DNA of 64,000 nucleotides from Herbiconiux sp. VKM Ac-1786 (lineage in GTDB: Bacteria; Actinomycetota; Actinomycetes; Actinomycetales; Microbacteriaceae), in contig NZ_JADKSG010000001.1 of the NCBI RefSeq assembly GCF_015350805.1, positions 868,001-932,000 of the forward strand, in the 5' to 3' direction. Positions 16,834-25,272 of the stretch are shown in pieces (position 1 is the first letter of the stretch; each line of letters begins with the position of its first letter). The notes beneath the pieces are model-generated. The model had not been told where the DNA came from. It did no database searches and saw only the letters and a list, made by a program, of their open reading frames with translations. The translations under genes were made by a program, and so were the position numbers.

Positions 16834-18341
16834 CAGAACAGTCCCTTCGGGGTGGGGATGGCCTCGAGGAGGCCGGGGCGGGCGACGACGTTCAGCTGCC
16901 GCACCTCGTCGACCGTGAGCTCGGGCAGGCGCTCGGCGAGGGCGAGGAACCGCTCGATCTCGGCCTCCTGGATGACACCGGCGGCCAGCGTGCGGAACTT
17001 CTGCACGTAGTCGGCGCGGGCGAACGGCCGGGCCCCGAGCGGGTGCGCGTCGGCCACCGCGATCTCGTCGACGACGGTCGATCCGTCGGCGAGCACGATC
17101 TCGACGCGACCGCCGAACGCCTTCTCGGCGGGGTCGAGGGAGTGGTAGCGGCGGGTCCACTCGGGGTCCTCGAGCGTCTGCACCTTGTGCCAGAGCTCGA
17201 CGGTGTCGGGTCGCGCGGCCCGCGAGGGGCTGTACGAGTCGACGTGGTGCCAGGCGCCGTCCTGCAGCGCGACCGTGAAGATGTACGGGATGGAGTGGTC
17301 GAGCGTCTCCCGGCTGGCCGTCGGGTCGTACTTCTGCGGGTCGTTCGCGCCCGAACCGATCACGAAGTGCGTGTGGTGGCTGGTGTGGATCGTCACGCTC
17401 ACGACGTTCGCCGGGTCGGTGGTCTCCGGATGCTCGCGGTTGAGCTTGCGGGCCAGGTCGATCCACGCCTGCGCCTGGTACTCGGCCGAGTGCTCCTTCG
17501 TGTAGGTGTCGAGGATGGCGCGCTTCGCCTCGCCCGTCTCCGGGAGGGGGACCTGGTAGCGCGCATCCGGCCCGTCGAGGAGCCACGCGATCACGCCGTC
17601 CTCCCCCTCGTAGATGGGGGTGGGGCTGGTCTGGCCGCGCATCGCCCGGTCGACGGCCTCGACGGCCATCTTGCCGGCGAAGGCCGGGGCGTGGGCCTTC
17701 CAGGTGGAGATCTCGCCCTTGCGCGACTGGCGGGTGGCGGTGGTGGTGTGCAGCGCCTGGCCGACGGCCTGGAAGATCGTCTCGACGTCGAGACCGAGCA
17801 GGGTGCCGATGCCGGCGGCGGCCGACGGGCCGAGGTGCGCGACGTGGTCGATCTTGTGCTTGTGCAGGCTGATCGCCTTCACCAGGTCGACCTGGATCTC
17901 GTAGCCCGTGGCGATGCCGCGCACGACGTCGGCGCCGGTGCGGCCGACATGCTGGGCCACCGCGAGGATCGGCGGGATGTTGTCGCCCGGGTGCGAGTAC
18001 TCGGCCGCGAGGAAGGTGTCGTGGTAGTCGAGTTCGCGCACGGCGACCCCGTTCGCCCAGGCCGCCCACTCAGGGCTGTAGCCGCCGGTGACGCCGAAGA
18101 CCGAGGCGCCCGGAGCGTAGGGGTGGTCGAGCGCCTGGGCGCGGGCGGCGACGCCCGGGGCGCGGGTGATGCTCGCCACCGCGACGGCGGCGTTGTCGAT
18201 CACGCGGTTGATGACCATTTCGGTCACCTCGGGGCTCACCGCGACCGGGTCGGCGGCGACCTGGGCGATCTTGTGGGCCAGCTGGCCCTCGCGGGGGAGG
18301 TTCTCGTCGCTGCGGTGCACGCGCACGTCGTGGAGGTTCAT
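16833..18341 (-). CDS. prpD: 2-methylcitrate dehydratase (MmgE/PrpD family)
   Basis: The 502-residue protein is a MmgE/PrpD-family dehydratase that converts 2-methylcitrate to 2-methylaconitate. The N-terminal helical domain carries [20 protein letters not shown], a conserved active-site stretch, followed by [16 protein letters not shown]. The C-terminal lid domain has [18 protein letters not shown]. The start ATG at 18341 overlaps the end of the GntR gene by 4 bases. No separate aconitase-like prpF or acnD gene is nearby, so isomerisation to 2-methylisocitrate must rely on PrpD itself or on a housekeeping aconitase. Confidence 0.94.
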   Translation of the reverse strand: MNLHDVRVHRSDENLPREGQLAHKIAQVAADPVAVSPEVTEMVINRVIDNAAVAVASITRAPGVAARAQALDHPYAPGASVFGVTGGYSPEWAAWANGVAVRELDYHDTFLAAEYSHPGDNIPPILAVAQHVGRTGADVVRGIATGYEIQVDLVKAISLHKHKIDHVAHLGPSAAAGIGTLLGLDVETIFQAVGQALHTTTATRQSRKGEISTWKAHAPAFAGKMAVEAVDRAMRGQTSPTPIYEGEDGVIAWLLDGPDARYQVPLPETGEAKRAILDTYTKEHSAEYQAQAWIDLARKLNREHPETTDPANVVSVTIHTSHHTHFVIGSGANDPQKYDPTASRETLDHSIPYIFTVALQDGAWHHVDSYSPSRAARPDTVELWHKVQTLEDPEWTRRYHSLDPAEKAFGGRVEIVLADGSTVVDEIAVADAHPLGARPFARADYVQKFRTLAAGVIQEAEIERFLALAERLPELTVDEVRQLNVVARPGLLEAIPTPKGLF

Positions 18342-19093
18342 CGGGCGGGGGCGCCTTTCGGTGGGGTGGTGAGGGCGGGGCTGGCGGTGTCGGTGGGGGC
18401 GGTGTCGGTGCGGCCGGATGCTCGGGCGGGGGTCGTGGGCGGGTCGGCGTCGAGGGAGCCGAGCGTGGCGCGGAGGCTCCGCGCGAGGTGCACCCGGGTG
18501 GCGTCGGCCGCGAGCTGCGGGTCGCCGTCGACGATCGCGTCGACGATCAGCAGGTGCTCGCGGGCGGCCTCGAGCAGGCGAGCGGGGTTGTCGCGGGAGA
18601 GGCGGCGGAGGCGCACGAGGTGGGTGCGGACGTTGGTGAGCGCCTGCACGAGGAAGGGGTTCTGCACGGCCTCGTCGATGGCCGCGTCGAAGCGGACGGC
18701 GAGGTCGTAGTAGGCGTGCCGGCCCGGATCGGGATCGGCCAGCAGGGCGGGCACCTCCCGCAGCTCGTTCTGCAGGGCGACGAAGGCGGCTGCGGTGCGG
18801 CGGCGGGCCGCGAGTGCCGCCGCCTCGGTCTCGAGCGCACGCCGCAGCTCGAAGAGCTCGGTCACGTTCGCCGCCGAGACGGGCGCGACGATCAGGCCGC
18901 GGCCACCCTGCGGCTCCACGAGACCGTCGGCGACGAGGCGCGCGAGGGCCTCGCGCACGGGGGTGCGGGAGATGCCGAGGCGGCCCGAGAGCTCCACCTC
19001 GGCCAGCACCGCCCCCGGGGCCAGCTGCCACGAGAGGATCTCGGAGCGCAGCGCCTCGTAGGCGAGCTCACCGGCGCGGGCCATCACGCGCAT
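18338..19093 (-). CDS. GntR-family regulator (FadR/FCD type) of the prp operon
   Basis: This 251-residue protein has an N-terminal winged helix (about 8-72; [18 protein letters not shown] is the recognition region) and a C-terminal all-helical FCD ligand domain (about 78-215), then a Pro/Thr/Ala-rich tail. It is the first gene of the prp operon and overlaps prpD by 4 bases, so it should sense a 2-methylcitrate-cycle compound. An alternative ATG lies at 19084. Two TGTATACA palindromes upstream are likely its sites. In many actinobacteria prp genes are instead under PrpR-type regulators of another family. Confidence 0.9.
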   Translation of the reverse strand: MRVMARAGELAYEALRSEILSWQLAPGAVLAEVELSGRLGISRTPVREALARLVADGLVEPQGGRGLIVAPVSAANVTELFELRRALETEAAALAARRRTAAAFVALQNELREVPALLADPDPGRHAYYDLAVRFDAAIDEAVQNPFLVQALTNVRTHLVRLRRLSRDNPARLLEAAREHLLIVDAIVDGDPQLAADATRVHLARSLRATLGSLDADPPTTPARASGRTDTAPTDTASPALTTPPKGAPAR

Positions 19094-19101
19094 CCGCTCT
19101 C

Positions 19102-19161
19102 TGTATACATCAGGGTCAATCTACGCCTCTTCGTCGGTCGATTCAAGAGGCTGTGTATACA
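19102..19161 (-). promoter_or_regulatory. prp promoter with two flanking TGTATACA operators
   Basis: On the minus strand, TTGAAT (19146-19141) and TAGATT (19123-19118) are 17 bp apart. A perfect 8-bp palindrome TGTATACA lies on each side (19102-19109 just after the expected transcription start, and 19154-19161 just before the -35). They are 52 bp apart centre to centre, close to five helical turns. GTxxAC is the usual core of FCD-GntR operators. Confidence 0.6.
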
Positions 19162-19197
19162 TGAGCCCGGATGCCCGTTCCGCAGTACATTCAGCAC

Positions 19198-20076
19198 ATG
19201 ACATTCGACCCGAACGCGAAGATCGACTCCGGCAAGGTCTCGAAGCGGGGTCGAGGGGTGGCCATCGGTGGCGGCAGCGCCGTGGTCGTGCTGGGGCTGT
19301 TCCTGCTGTCGCAGCTCACGGGCGTCGACCTCACGGGGCTCGTCGGCGGGGGCACCGGCGGCTCGGACAGCTCGCAGGACCAGACCGTCGCGTGCGAGAC
19401 CGGGGCCGACGCGAACGCCAGCACCGACTGCCTGATCACCGGCGCGGCGACCTCGCTCGACGTGTACTGGACGGATGCGACCGCCCAGGTGGGGGCCGAG
19501 TACCGGGCGCCGGGTGACATCATCCTGTTCGAGCAGTCGACGAACACCGGCTGCGGCCAGGCCACCAGTGCGGTCGGCCCGTTCTACTGCCCGCCCGACG
19601 AGCAGATCTACCTCGACACGGGCTTCTTCGACGAGCTGCGCACGCAGTTCGGGGCGAGCGGCGGCACGCTGTCGCAGATGTACGTGATCGCGCACGAGTG
19701 GGGGCACCACATCCAGAACCTGACCGGCGTGCTCGCGTCGGAGAACTCGGGCGACACGGGGCCCGCCTCGGCGTCGGTGCGCACCGAGCTGCAGGCCGAC
19801 TGCTACGCCGGATCGTGGGTAGGTGCCGCGTCGACGATCGCCGACGCCGACGGCACGACGTTCCTCGAGCCGGTCACCGACGCCCAGATCGCGGATGCGC
19901 TGAACGCCGCCTCGGTGATCGGCGACGACCGCATCCAGGAGAAGAGCAGCGGGCAGGTGAACCCGGAGGCGTGGACGCACGGGTCGAGCGAGTCGCGGCA
20001 GAAGTGGTTCTCGGCGGGGCTGGCGGGCGGGCCGACGGCCTGCGACACCTTCGGGGTCGACGCGTCGCAGCTCTGA
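19198..20076 (+). CDS. neutral zinc metallopeptidase (YpfJ-like), membrane anchored
   Basis: The 292-residue protein has a short cytoplasmic N-terminus (MTFDPNAKIDSGKVSKRGRG), one membrane segment (about 21-45) and an extracytoplasmic peptidase domain with the zinc motif HEWGHH (H166-H171) and a downstream ELQADCYAGSW element typical of the YpfJ/zinc_peptidase family. Cysteines at the start of the domain may form disulphides. The ATG at 19198 is preferred over 19171 because TACATT sits 6 nt upstream and homologues begin MTF. The physiological substrate is unknown. Confidence 0.9.
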   Translation: MTFDPNAKIDSGKVSKRGRGVAIGGGSAVVVLGLFLLSQLTGVDLTGLVGGGTGGSDSSQDQTVACETGADANASTDCLITGAATSLDVYWTDATAQVGAEYRAPGDIILFEQSTNTGCGQATSAVGPFYCPPDEQIYLDTGFFDELRTQFGASGGTLSQMYVIAHEWGHHIQNLTGVLASENSGDTGPASASVRTELQADCYAGSWVGAASTIADADGTTFLEPVTDAQIADALNAASVIGDDRIQEKSSGQVNPEAWTHGSSESRQKWFSAGLAGGPTACDTFGVDASQL

Positions 20077-20202
20077 CCGGTGGCCCGACTCGCGTCGACG
20101 CTGCTCGATCGGCTTCCGCGCGGTTCGAGGCCGCCGCTCGGCTCCTGTCGTGAGCGATGCTCCGGTTGGGCGGGTGTCGGGGGTGCCGCTTAGGCTCTTC
20201 TG

Positions 20203-20601
20203 GTGAGCTACGACGAGCATCTTCCCCGGGGGCGCGCCAGTCTCGAGGTGCTGCGCGCCGAGGCGGCCGACGAGCTCGCCACCATCGTGCAGGAGCGGCT
20301 GCTCTCGGGCGAAGACCCGTGGGACTTCATGGACGAGCTGCCCTCGGTCGACGAACTCGTGGTCTACCTGCTGCGCGCCGACAACATCGCGTCCAACGGC
20401 GGTCGGCGACCGTCGTCGGCCCGCAACTACCGGGTGCTCCGTCAGATCGCGCTCGACCACCCCGACCTGACGCCCGCGGTCTGGCGGCTCATCGGCGACA
20501 AAGACGCTCCCGACTGGGCCCCCGGCCCCGGCCGCAACGGCTCGATCTCCCGCCCCGGCGCTCCCGACACCGCCGAGTCGTCCGACCGTCGCGCCGGCTG
20601 A
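20203..20601 (+). CDS. conserved hypothetical protein
   Basis: This 132-residue soluble protein has no family that I recognise. The first 70 residues look helical and acidic (EVLRAEAADELATIVQERLL, then DELPSVDELVVYLLRADNIA), and the last 40 residues are Gly/Pro/Ser-rich and likely disordered. It starts at GTG, 6 nt after TAGGCT, without a Shine-Dalgarno sequence, which fits a leaderless message. It is convergent with the small gene at 20621-20908. Confidence 0.6.
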   Translation: MSYDEHLPRGRASLEVLRAEAADELATIVQERLLSGEDPWDFMDELPSVDELVVYLLRADNIASNGGRRPSSARNYRVLRQIALDHPDLTPAVWRLIGDKDAPDWAPGPGRNGSISRPGAPDTAESSDRRAG

Positions 20602-20620
20602 GAGCGGCTAGCGGGAGCAG

Positions 20621-20908
20621 CTAGCGGGAGCGGCCGAACGACGTGAGGCGCTGCCAGAGGGAGGGGCGGACGGGCTGCTCGGCGACGCCGCCGAGGTCTT
20701 GCACCTGCACGTGCGCCGTGACGCGGATGGCCGGCGCCTCGGCCGCGGGGCCCGCCGGCATGGGCGTGGGGCCCGTGCTCAGCCCGCCGGACAGCGAGGG
20801 GCGGCCCTCGGCGACCCAGTCGAGGTAGGCGGCGTAGGGGTCGTTCGGATCGGGAGCGACCGCGGTGGCGCCGACACCTTCGCCGCGCCGGTAGTGCTTG
20901 GTGCCCAT
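20621..20908 (-). CDS. small hypothetical protein
   Basis: This 95-residue soluble protein has a basic start (MGTKHYRRGEG), a short block PNDPYAAYLDWVAEGRPSLSGG, a Pro/Ala-rich linker and a C-terminal SLWQRLTSFGRSR. GGGGAGG lies 5-6 nt before the ATG, a strong ribosome binding site. No domain was recognised and neighbours give no functional clue. Confidence 0.6.
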   Translation of the reverse strand: MGTKHYRRGEGVGATAVAPDPNDPYAAYLDWVAEGRPSLSGGLSTGPTPMPAGPAAEAPAIRVTAHVQVQDLGGVAEQPVRPSLWQRLTSFGRSR

Positions 20909-21044
20909 CTCGCCTCCCCTGGGGAAAATCGTCGTCGCTTACGGGAAGTTTCGCACGATGCGCCGCGATTCGTTATCGCTTCGTTGCGGCTTGACTTCTC
21001 TGCGGGGCTGTGTCGCCGCGGGGTGCGGCGACAGGGGGCGGCGA

Positions 21045-21206
21045 TCAGGCCGAGAGGCGCAGGGGCTCCTCGACCAGTTCGTCGAACGAGAGCGTCACAC
21101 CGTCGCCGCGGCAGTCGCGGCAGTGGCTGAACTCGTCGTCGTGGAGGCTCTGCACGGGGTCGGCCCCCGAGCCGTCGCAGCGTTCGCAGATGTCGAAATC
21201 GTTCAT
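21045..21206 (-). CDS. small DnaJ-type zinc-ribbon protein, 53 aa
   Basis: This 53-residue ORF carries two knuckles, CERCDGSG (7-14) and CRDCRGDG (29-36). They match the CxxCxGxG repeats of the DnaJ zinc-finger domain and should bind one zinc ion. The rest is acidic. It starts 6 nt after CACAAT, so it is probably leaderless; no Shine-Dalgarno sequence is present. Small proteins of this type are common in actinobacteria, with roles proposed in protein or nucleic-acid binding but not proved. Confidence 0.65.
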   Translation of the reverse strand: MNDFDICERCDGSGADPVQSLHDDEFSHCRDCRGDGVTLSFDELVEEPLRLSA

Positions 21207-21314
21207 GCCGACATTGTGCGCCGCACCACCGACATCGGCGGCAGCCACGCCGGTCGGGCGCGCTTCACCCAGCCCGCTCCCGGCGGGCTCCGAGCCGGGT
21301 GCGAGACTTGAGCG

Positions 21315-21872
21315 ATGAGCACGACGGATGCACGCTGGCAGTCCCGGGTCGACGATCTCTGGGCCCGTTTCGACGACTACGACCCCGAGGCGTTCGTGGC
21401 CGAGCTCGAGCGCGTCACGGCGGAGGGCGCCGACGACGTGCCCCGCGCCGTCGTCGAGTTCGAGCGTGCCGGCGGCTTCGACTCGGTCGGGCGCACCGAG
21501 GAGGCCGTGCCGCTCTACCGCGCGGCGCTGGCCGCCGGATCCGACGGCGGGGAGCCGGCACTCGACGCGTGGCGACGTCGGCAGGCCACGGTTCAGCTGG
21601 CGAGTTCGCTCCGCGCTCTCGGGCGGGCCGAGGAGGCGGTGGCGCTGCTCGAGGCGGAGGCCGCGCATCCGATCGCCGGAGACGACGAGAACGCCCGCGA
21701 GGCCGGGAAGCTGCAGGATGCGGTGCTCGCCTTCCTCGCGCTCGCCCTGGCCGACACGGGCCGGGAGCGCGAGGCCGTGGGGGTCGCACTCGGCGCACTG
21801 GCGCCGCACGTGCCGCGGTACCGCCGCTCGCTCACGAACTACGCCGCCGCGCTGCGCGGGCCCGCCGATTGA
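21315..21872 (+). CDS. tetratricopeptide-repeat protein
   Basis: The 185-residue soluble protein is all-helical, and TPR-like repeats are visible as FERAGGFDSVGRTEEAVPLY, then ASSLRALGRAEEAVALLEAE, and a final AFLALALADTGREREAVGVA. This arrangement resembles the TPR_5 group. Such proteins bind partners rather than catalyse. The ATG follows GAGACT by 6 nt with no Shine-Dalgarno sequence. A palindrome at 21901 lies after the stop. No partner is suggested by the neighbours. Confidence 0.8.
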   Translation: MSTTDARWQSRVDDLWARFDDYDPEAFVAELERVTAEGADDVPRAVVEFERAGGFDSVGRTEEAVPLYRAALAAGSDGGEPALDAWRRRQATVQLASSLRALGRAEEAVALLEAEAAHPIAGDDENAREAGKLQDAVLAFLALALADTGREREAVGVALGALAPHVPRYRRSLTNYAAALRGPAD

Positions 21873-21900
21873 CGCCCCGCGAGCGCTGACGGCGGCGGTG

Positions 21901-21918
21901 ATGGGGAGTTCTCCCCAT
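21901..21918. promoter_or_regulatory. 18-bp palindrome
   Basis: ATGGGGAG-TT-CTCCCCAT is a perfect inverted repeat with a 2-nt centre. The centre is too small for a good RNA hairpin, so it looks more like a protein-binding operator, placed 39 bp upstream of the gene at 21957. No regulator gene is adjacent. Confidence 0.4.
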
Positions 21919-21956
21919 GGTGGGCTCCGCTCGGGCGCGCCTACGCTCGGAGCCTG

Positions 21957-22259
21957 ATGACGAAGCACACCCCGCAGCACGCAACGGCCGAGAACGACGC
22001 GGCCTTCGACGACCTGCTCTGGGAGTTCGACGTCACCCGCGAGCGGGCCGACCTCGAGCGCGCATCCGCGACCGCCCCGCCCGAACCCGCGGTGGCGCGG
22101 CGGGGGCCCGTCGCGCCGAAGGGCACCTCGTTCGCGCGGCCCGAGCTCAGGACGCGCTGGCAGCGGTTCCGGGGCAACCTCGGCGTGCGCATCCTGAGCT
22201 GGGTGCTGCTCGTCGGCGGCACCGCGACCCTCGTCGCCCTGGCGGTCGCCCAGCGCTGA
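21957..22259 (+). CDS. small membrane-anchored hypothetical protein
   Basis: This 100-residue protein has an acidic N-terminal part (about 12-40, with DDLLWEFDVTRERADLE), a Pro-rich linker, a basic patch (RPELRTRWQRFRGN) and one C-terminal membrane segment (about 76-98). It would be a tail-anchored or single-pass membrane protein with the N-terminus in the cytoplasm. TACGCT and CGGAG upstream could serve as -10 and ribosome binding site. The function is unknown. Confidence 0.6.
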   Translation: MTKHTPQHATAENDAAFDDLLWEFDVTRERADLERASATAPPEPAVARRGPVAPKGTSFARPELRTRWQRFRGNLGVRILSWVLLVGGTATLVALAVAQR

Positions 22260-22266
22260 CGCCTCT

Positions 22267-22342
22267 GTACGCTCCGGACGAAGAAACGGGCCCTCCGCGA
22301 CCACTATGGCGGCGAGGGCCCGTTTCTTAGTCAGGAGCGTAC
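22267..22342. terminator. nested inverted-repeat terminator
   Basis: The inner arms AAGAAACGGGCCCTC (22281-22295) and its exact complement (22314-22328) form a perfect 15-bp stem that has AAGAAA/TTTCTT at its base, so it can end transcription from both sides. Outer arms of 9 bp (22267-22275 and 22334-22342) also pair perfectly. It separates two convergent genes and should be bidirectional. Confidence 0.8.
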
Positions 22343-22371
22343 GGCGAGCGAGCGCCGGGGCACCTCGCGGC

Positions 22372-23568
22372 TCAGAGGCCGAAGGCGGCCCCCGTGTGGG
22401 CGCCCGCGGCGGCGGGGGTGCGGTCGTCCTCGGCAGTGGAGCCGGTCCAGTGGTCCTCACCGGCGACGTGACCCTCGCCCGCAGCACCCGCGGCCCGGGC
22501 CGCGGCGACGCGCTCGGCGTGCGACGGCGGGTTGCTCGGCACGCCGGCGGGGCGCTGGGAGTCGTTGATCTCGCGGAGGGCGGGCACGATGTCCTCGGCG
22601 AGGATGTCGATCTGCTCGAGCACCGTCTTCAGGGGAAGGCCGGCGTGGTCGATCAGGAACATCTGGCGCTGGTAGTCGCCGACGTGGTCGCGCATGGTGG
22701 CGTACCGGTCGATGATCTGCTGCGGCGACCCGACGGTGAGCGGGGTCTGCTCCGTGAAGTCCTCCATCGAGGGGCCGTGGCCGTAGACGGGGGCGTTGTC
22801 GAAGTAGGGGCGGAACTCGTCGATGGCGTCCTGCGAGTTCTTGCGGGCGAAGAACTGCCCGCCGAGGCCCACGATCGCCTGGTCGGCGCGGCCGTGTCCG
22901 TAGTGCTCGAAGCGGCTGCGGTAGAGCGACACCATCTGCTCGGTGTGCTGAATCGGCCAGAAGATGTTGTTGTGGAAGAAGCCGTCGCCGTAATAGGCGG
23001 CCTGCTCGGCGATCTGCGGGCTGCGGATGCTGCCGTGCCAGACGAACGGCGGCACACCGTCGAGCGGGCGGGGCGTGGCGGTGAAGCCCTGCAAGGGGGT
23101 GCGGAACTTGCCCTCCCAGTCCACGACCTCCTCCTCCCAGAGGCGGCGGAGCAGCGCGTAGTTCTCGATGGCGAGCGGGACGCCCGCGCGGATGTCCTTG
23201 CCGAACCAGGGGTAGACCGGCCCGGTGTTGCCGCGGCCCATCATGAGGTCCATGCGGCCGTTCGAGATGACCTGGAGCATCGCGTAGTCCTCGGCGATCT
23301 TCACCGGGTCGTTCGTGGTGATCAGGGTCGTCGAGGTCGACAGGACGATGTTCTCGGTCGTGCCCGCGAGGTAGCCCAGCATGGTGGTGGGCGAGGAGGC
23401 GACGAACGGCGGGTTGTGGTGCTCGCCGGTGGCGAAGACGTCCAGGCCCGCCTGGTCGGCGTGCTGGGCGATGGTCAGGATGGCGCGAGTGCGCTCGGTG
23501 TCATCCGGGGTACGGCCCGTCGTGGGGTCGGTGGTGACGTCGCTGACGGTGAAGATTCCGAACTGCAT
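22372..23568 (-). CDS. LLM-class flavin-dependent monooxygenase
   Basis: This 398-residue protein is luciferase-like. It starts MQFGIFTVSDVTTDP and contains TGEHHNPPFVASSP, the conserved ExHH segment near residue 49, plus VLSTSTTLITTNDPVKIAEDYAML and GRMDLMMGRGNTGPVYPWF. These fit an FMN-dependent monooxygenase or reductase of the CE1758-like subgroup. The last 45 residues are Ala/Gly-rich and outside the barrel. AAAGGG precedes the ATG. It shares its upstream region with hipBA, but a functional link is unlikely. The substrate is unknown. Confidence 0.88.
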   Translation of the reverse strand: MQFGIFTVSDVTTDPTTGRTPDDTERTRAILTIAQHADQAGLDVFATGEHHNPPFVASSPTTMLGYLAGTTENIVLSTSTTLITTNDPVKIAEDYAMLQVISNGRMDLMMGRGNTGPVYPWFGKDIRAGVPLAIENYALLRRLWEEEVVDWEGKFRTPLQGFTATPRPLDGVPPFVWHGSIRSPQIAEQAAYYGDGFFHNNIFWPIQHTEQMVSLYRSRFEHYGHGRADQAIVGLGGQFFARKNSQDAIDEFRPYFDNAPVYGHGPSMEDFTEQTPLTVGSPQQIIDRYATMRDHVGDYQRQMFLIDHAGLPLKTVLEQIDILAEDIVPALREINDSQRPAGVPSNPPSHAERVAAARAAGAAGEGHVAGEDHWTGSTAEDDRTPAAAGAHTGAAFGL

Positions 23569-23646
23569 GGCTGCGACCCTTTCTCAGATCAATGCGTTTG
23601 CATGTATCTCGTACAACGCACCACCCCGGTAGGTATTCCCATGCTC

Positions 23647-23704
23647 GCGACACGACGTGATAGTGTCGCAGATTGACGACGCAAAAAAGTTTTGCGTCGC
23701 AGAT
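23647..23704 (+). promoter_or_regulatory. hipBA promoter and operators
   Basis: An extended -10 (TG-A-TAGTGT, 23658-23666) is overlapped by an inverted repeat GCGACAC/GTGTCGC (23647-23653 and 23663-23669). Right after the expected start lies a second perfect repeat, CGACGCAAAA-AAG-TTTTGCGTCG (23677-23699). The 9-mer GTCGCAGAT also occurs twice (23665 and 23696). These are good candidates for HipB autorepression sites. Confidence 0.55.
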
Positions 23705-23724
23705 CACACACCGGAGGTGCCGCA

Positions 23725-24024
23725 ATGAGCAGGCCGGTTCCTCTGCGCGTCAGTCAGTCGGCCGCTGAGATCGGCGAGAACCTCGCCGCGTGGCGAAAGC
23801 TGCAGTCGATCACCTCGGCCCAGCTGGCCGAGCGCGCCGGCATCTCCCGTTCCACCCTCTCGAAGCTCGAGCACGGCGACCCGGGTGTCGGCTTCGGCGC
23901 CGTGCTCGCGGTGTCGCGCGCTCTCGGTGTGCTCGATGCGCTGGTGCAGGCGACCGATCCCTACCGCACCGATCTCGGACGAGCCCGCGCCGACGAGGCG
24001 CTGCCCACCCGGGTGCGGCCCTGA
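23725..24024 (+). CDS. hipB: HipB-like antitoxin (XRE helix-turn-helix)
   Basis: The 99-residue protein is an XRE-type helix-turn-helix regulator: IGENLAAWRKLQSITSAQLA, then ERAGISRSTLSKLEHGDPGV, the typical turn and recognition helix. It should bind the palindromes upstream and neutralise HipA. GGAGGTG lies 5 nt before the ATG. The stop overlaps the hipA start (TGATG). The C-terminal 20 residues (TDLGRARADEALPTRVRP) are probably flexible, as in other HipB proteins. Confidence 0.9.
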   Translation: MSRPVPLRVSQSAAEIGENLAAWRKLQSITSAQLAERAGISRSTLSKLEHGDPGVGFGAVLAVSRALGVLDALVQATDPYRTDLGRARADEALPTRVRP

Positions 24025-25262
24025 TGCGCATCCTCGCCGAGCTCGACGAGGGCGGCACGACGCGACCGGTGGGCGAGCTCTTCTCCACGGTTCGGCGCCG
24101 CACGGTCGTCGCGTCGTTCGGCTACGACCGCGGCTACCTCGCCGATCCCTCGGCCTACCCGATCGAACCCGCGCTCCCCCTGCACGCCGGGTCACAGGCG
24201 CTCGCCGCCCCGCTGCCGCGGGCTTTCGCCGACGCCGCCCCCGACCGGTGGGGCCGCGCCCTGATCGCGAAGCGGCTGCGCGCCGAGGCGGCTGCCGCCG
24301 GCGAGGTCGTGGGCATGATCGACGACCGCGACTACCTGCTCGGCGTGGGTGACGCGACCCGGCACGGCGCCCTGCGGTTCCGCACCGCGCCCGACGGCCC
24401 GTTCGAGCATCCGGCCGACACCGTGCCCAAGCTGATCGCGCTGCCCGAGCTGATGCGGGCGGCCGACCGCGTGGCCCGCGACGAGCCCGGCGACCTCGCC
24501 GCCGTGAAGCTGCTGCTCGACGCCGGCACCGGGTCACTCGGCGGGGCCCGCCCGAAGGCCTCGGTGCGCGACGGTGAGCGCCTTCTGATCGCGAAGTTCC
24601 CCCACCCCGGCGACGAGTGGGACGTGATCGCCTGGGAGAGCGTCGCCCTCGAACTCGCCGGGAAGGCCGGGATCGACGTGCCGGTGACCCAGCACCTCGA
24701 GCTCGACGGCCGCAGCGTGCTGCTTCTCGAGCGCTTCGACCGGGCGGGCACCGAGCGGGTCGGCTACATCTCCGCGATGACGATGCTCGAGACGGGCGAC
24801 GGCGAGCCGCGCGACTACCTCGAGATCGCCGAGGCCCTGGCCGCGCAGAGCGCTCGTGCCACGGCCGACCTCCGCCAGCTGTGGCGGCGCATCGCGTTCT
24901 CGATCGCTCTGCACAACACCGACGACCATCTGCGCAACCACGGCTTCCTGCGCGCCCGCGGCGGCTGGACGCTGTCGCCCGCGTTCGACATCAACCCCGA
25001 ACCGGCCCTCGCCGCCCAGCGGGTGACGTCGGTCGGCGGCGCGTCGACTCCGGATGCCGAGCTGCGCACCCTCCTCGACTACGCGCCCTCCTTCGACCTC
25101 GACTCGACCGGGGCGCGGGCCGTTCTGCGGGAGGTCGCGGACGCGGCCCGCGCGTGGCGCACTGTCGCGAAGCGGCACCGCATCGCGCGGGGCGAGCTCG
25201 ACCGCTTCGCGCCGACCCTCGGCGTCACGGTCGAGCTGGTCGCCGCCGCGGGCGGAGCCTGA
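24024..25262 (+). CDS. hipA: HipA-family Ser/Thr kinase toxin
   Basis: This 412-residue kinase resembles HipA, which in E. coli phosphorylates GltX and induces persistence. It has the N-terminal HipA_N domain (about 10-100), the Gly-rich loop GSLGGARPKAS near 171-181, the ATP lysine in LIAKFP, the catalytic loop HNTDDHLRN (297-305) and the metal-binding FDINP near 321. All key residues are present, so it should be active. It is translationally coupled to hipB. Its actual target may differ from GltX. Confidence 0.92.
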   Translation: MRILAELDEGGTTRPVGELFSTVRRRTVVASFGYDRGYLADPSAYPIEPALPLHAGSQALAAPLPRAFADAAPDRWGRALIAKRLRAEAAAAGEVVGMIDDRDYLLGVGDATRHGALRFRTAPDGPFEHPADTVPKLIALPELMRAADRVARDEPGDLAAVKLLLDAGTGSLGGARPKASVRDGERLLIAKFPHPGDEWDVIAWESVALELAGKAGIDVPVTQHLELDGRSVLLLERFDRAGTERVGYISAMTMLETGDGEPRDYLEIAEALAAQSARATADLRQLWRRIAFSIALHNTDDHLRNHGFLRARGGWTLSPAFDINPEPALAAQRVTSVGGASTPDAELRTLLDYAPSFDLDSTGARAVLREVADAARAWRTVAKRHRIARGELDRFAPTLGVTVELVAAAGGA

Positions 25263-25272
25263 GCGCACAGCG

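Noticed and set aside
16833-19031. 732-residue frame as a GntR-PrpD fusion
   Set aside because: The upstream part is a shadow of the GntR gene, which is in another frame and has its own signature and start.
21045-22487. 480-residue minus-strand frame containing the small zinc-ribbon protein
   Set aside because: Only its last 53 codons show protein-like features; the rest lies opposite the TPR gene and the terminator.
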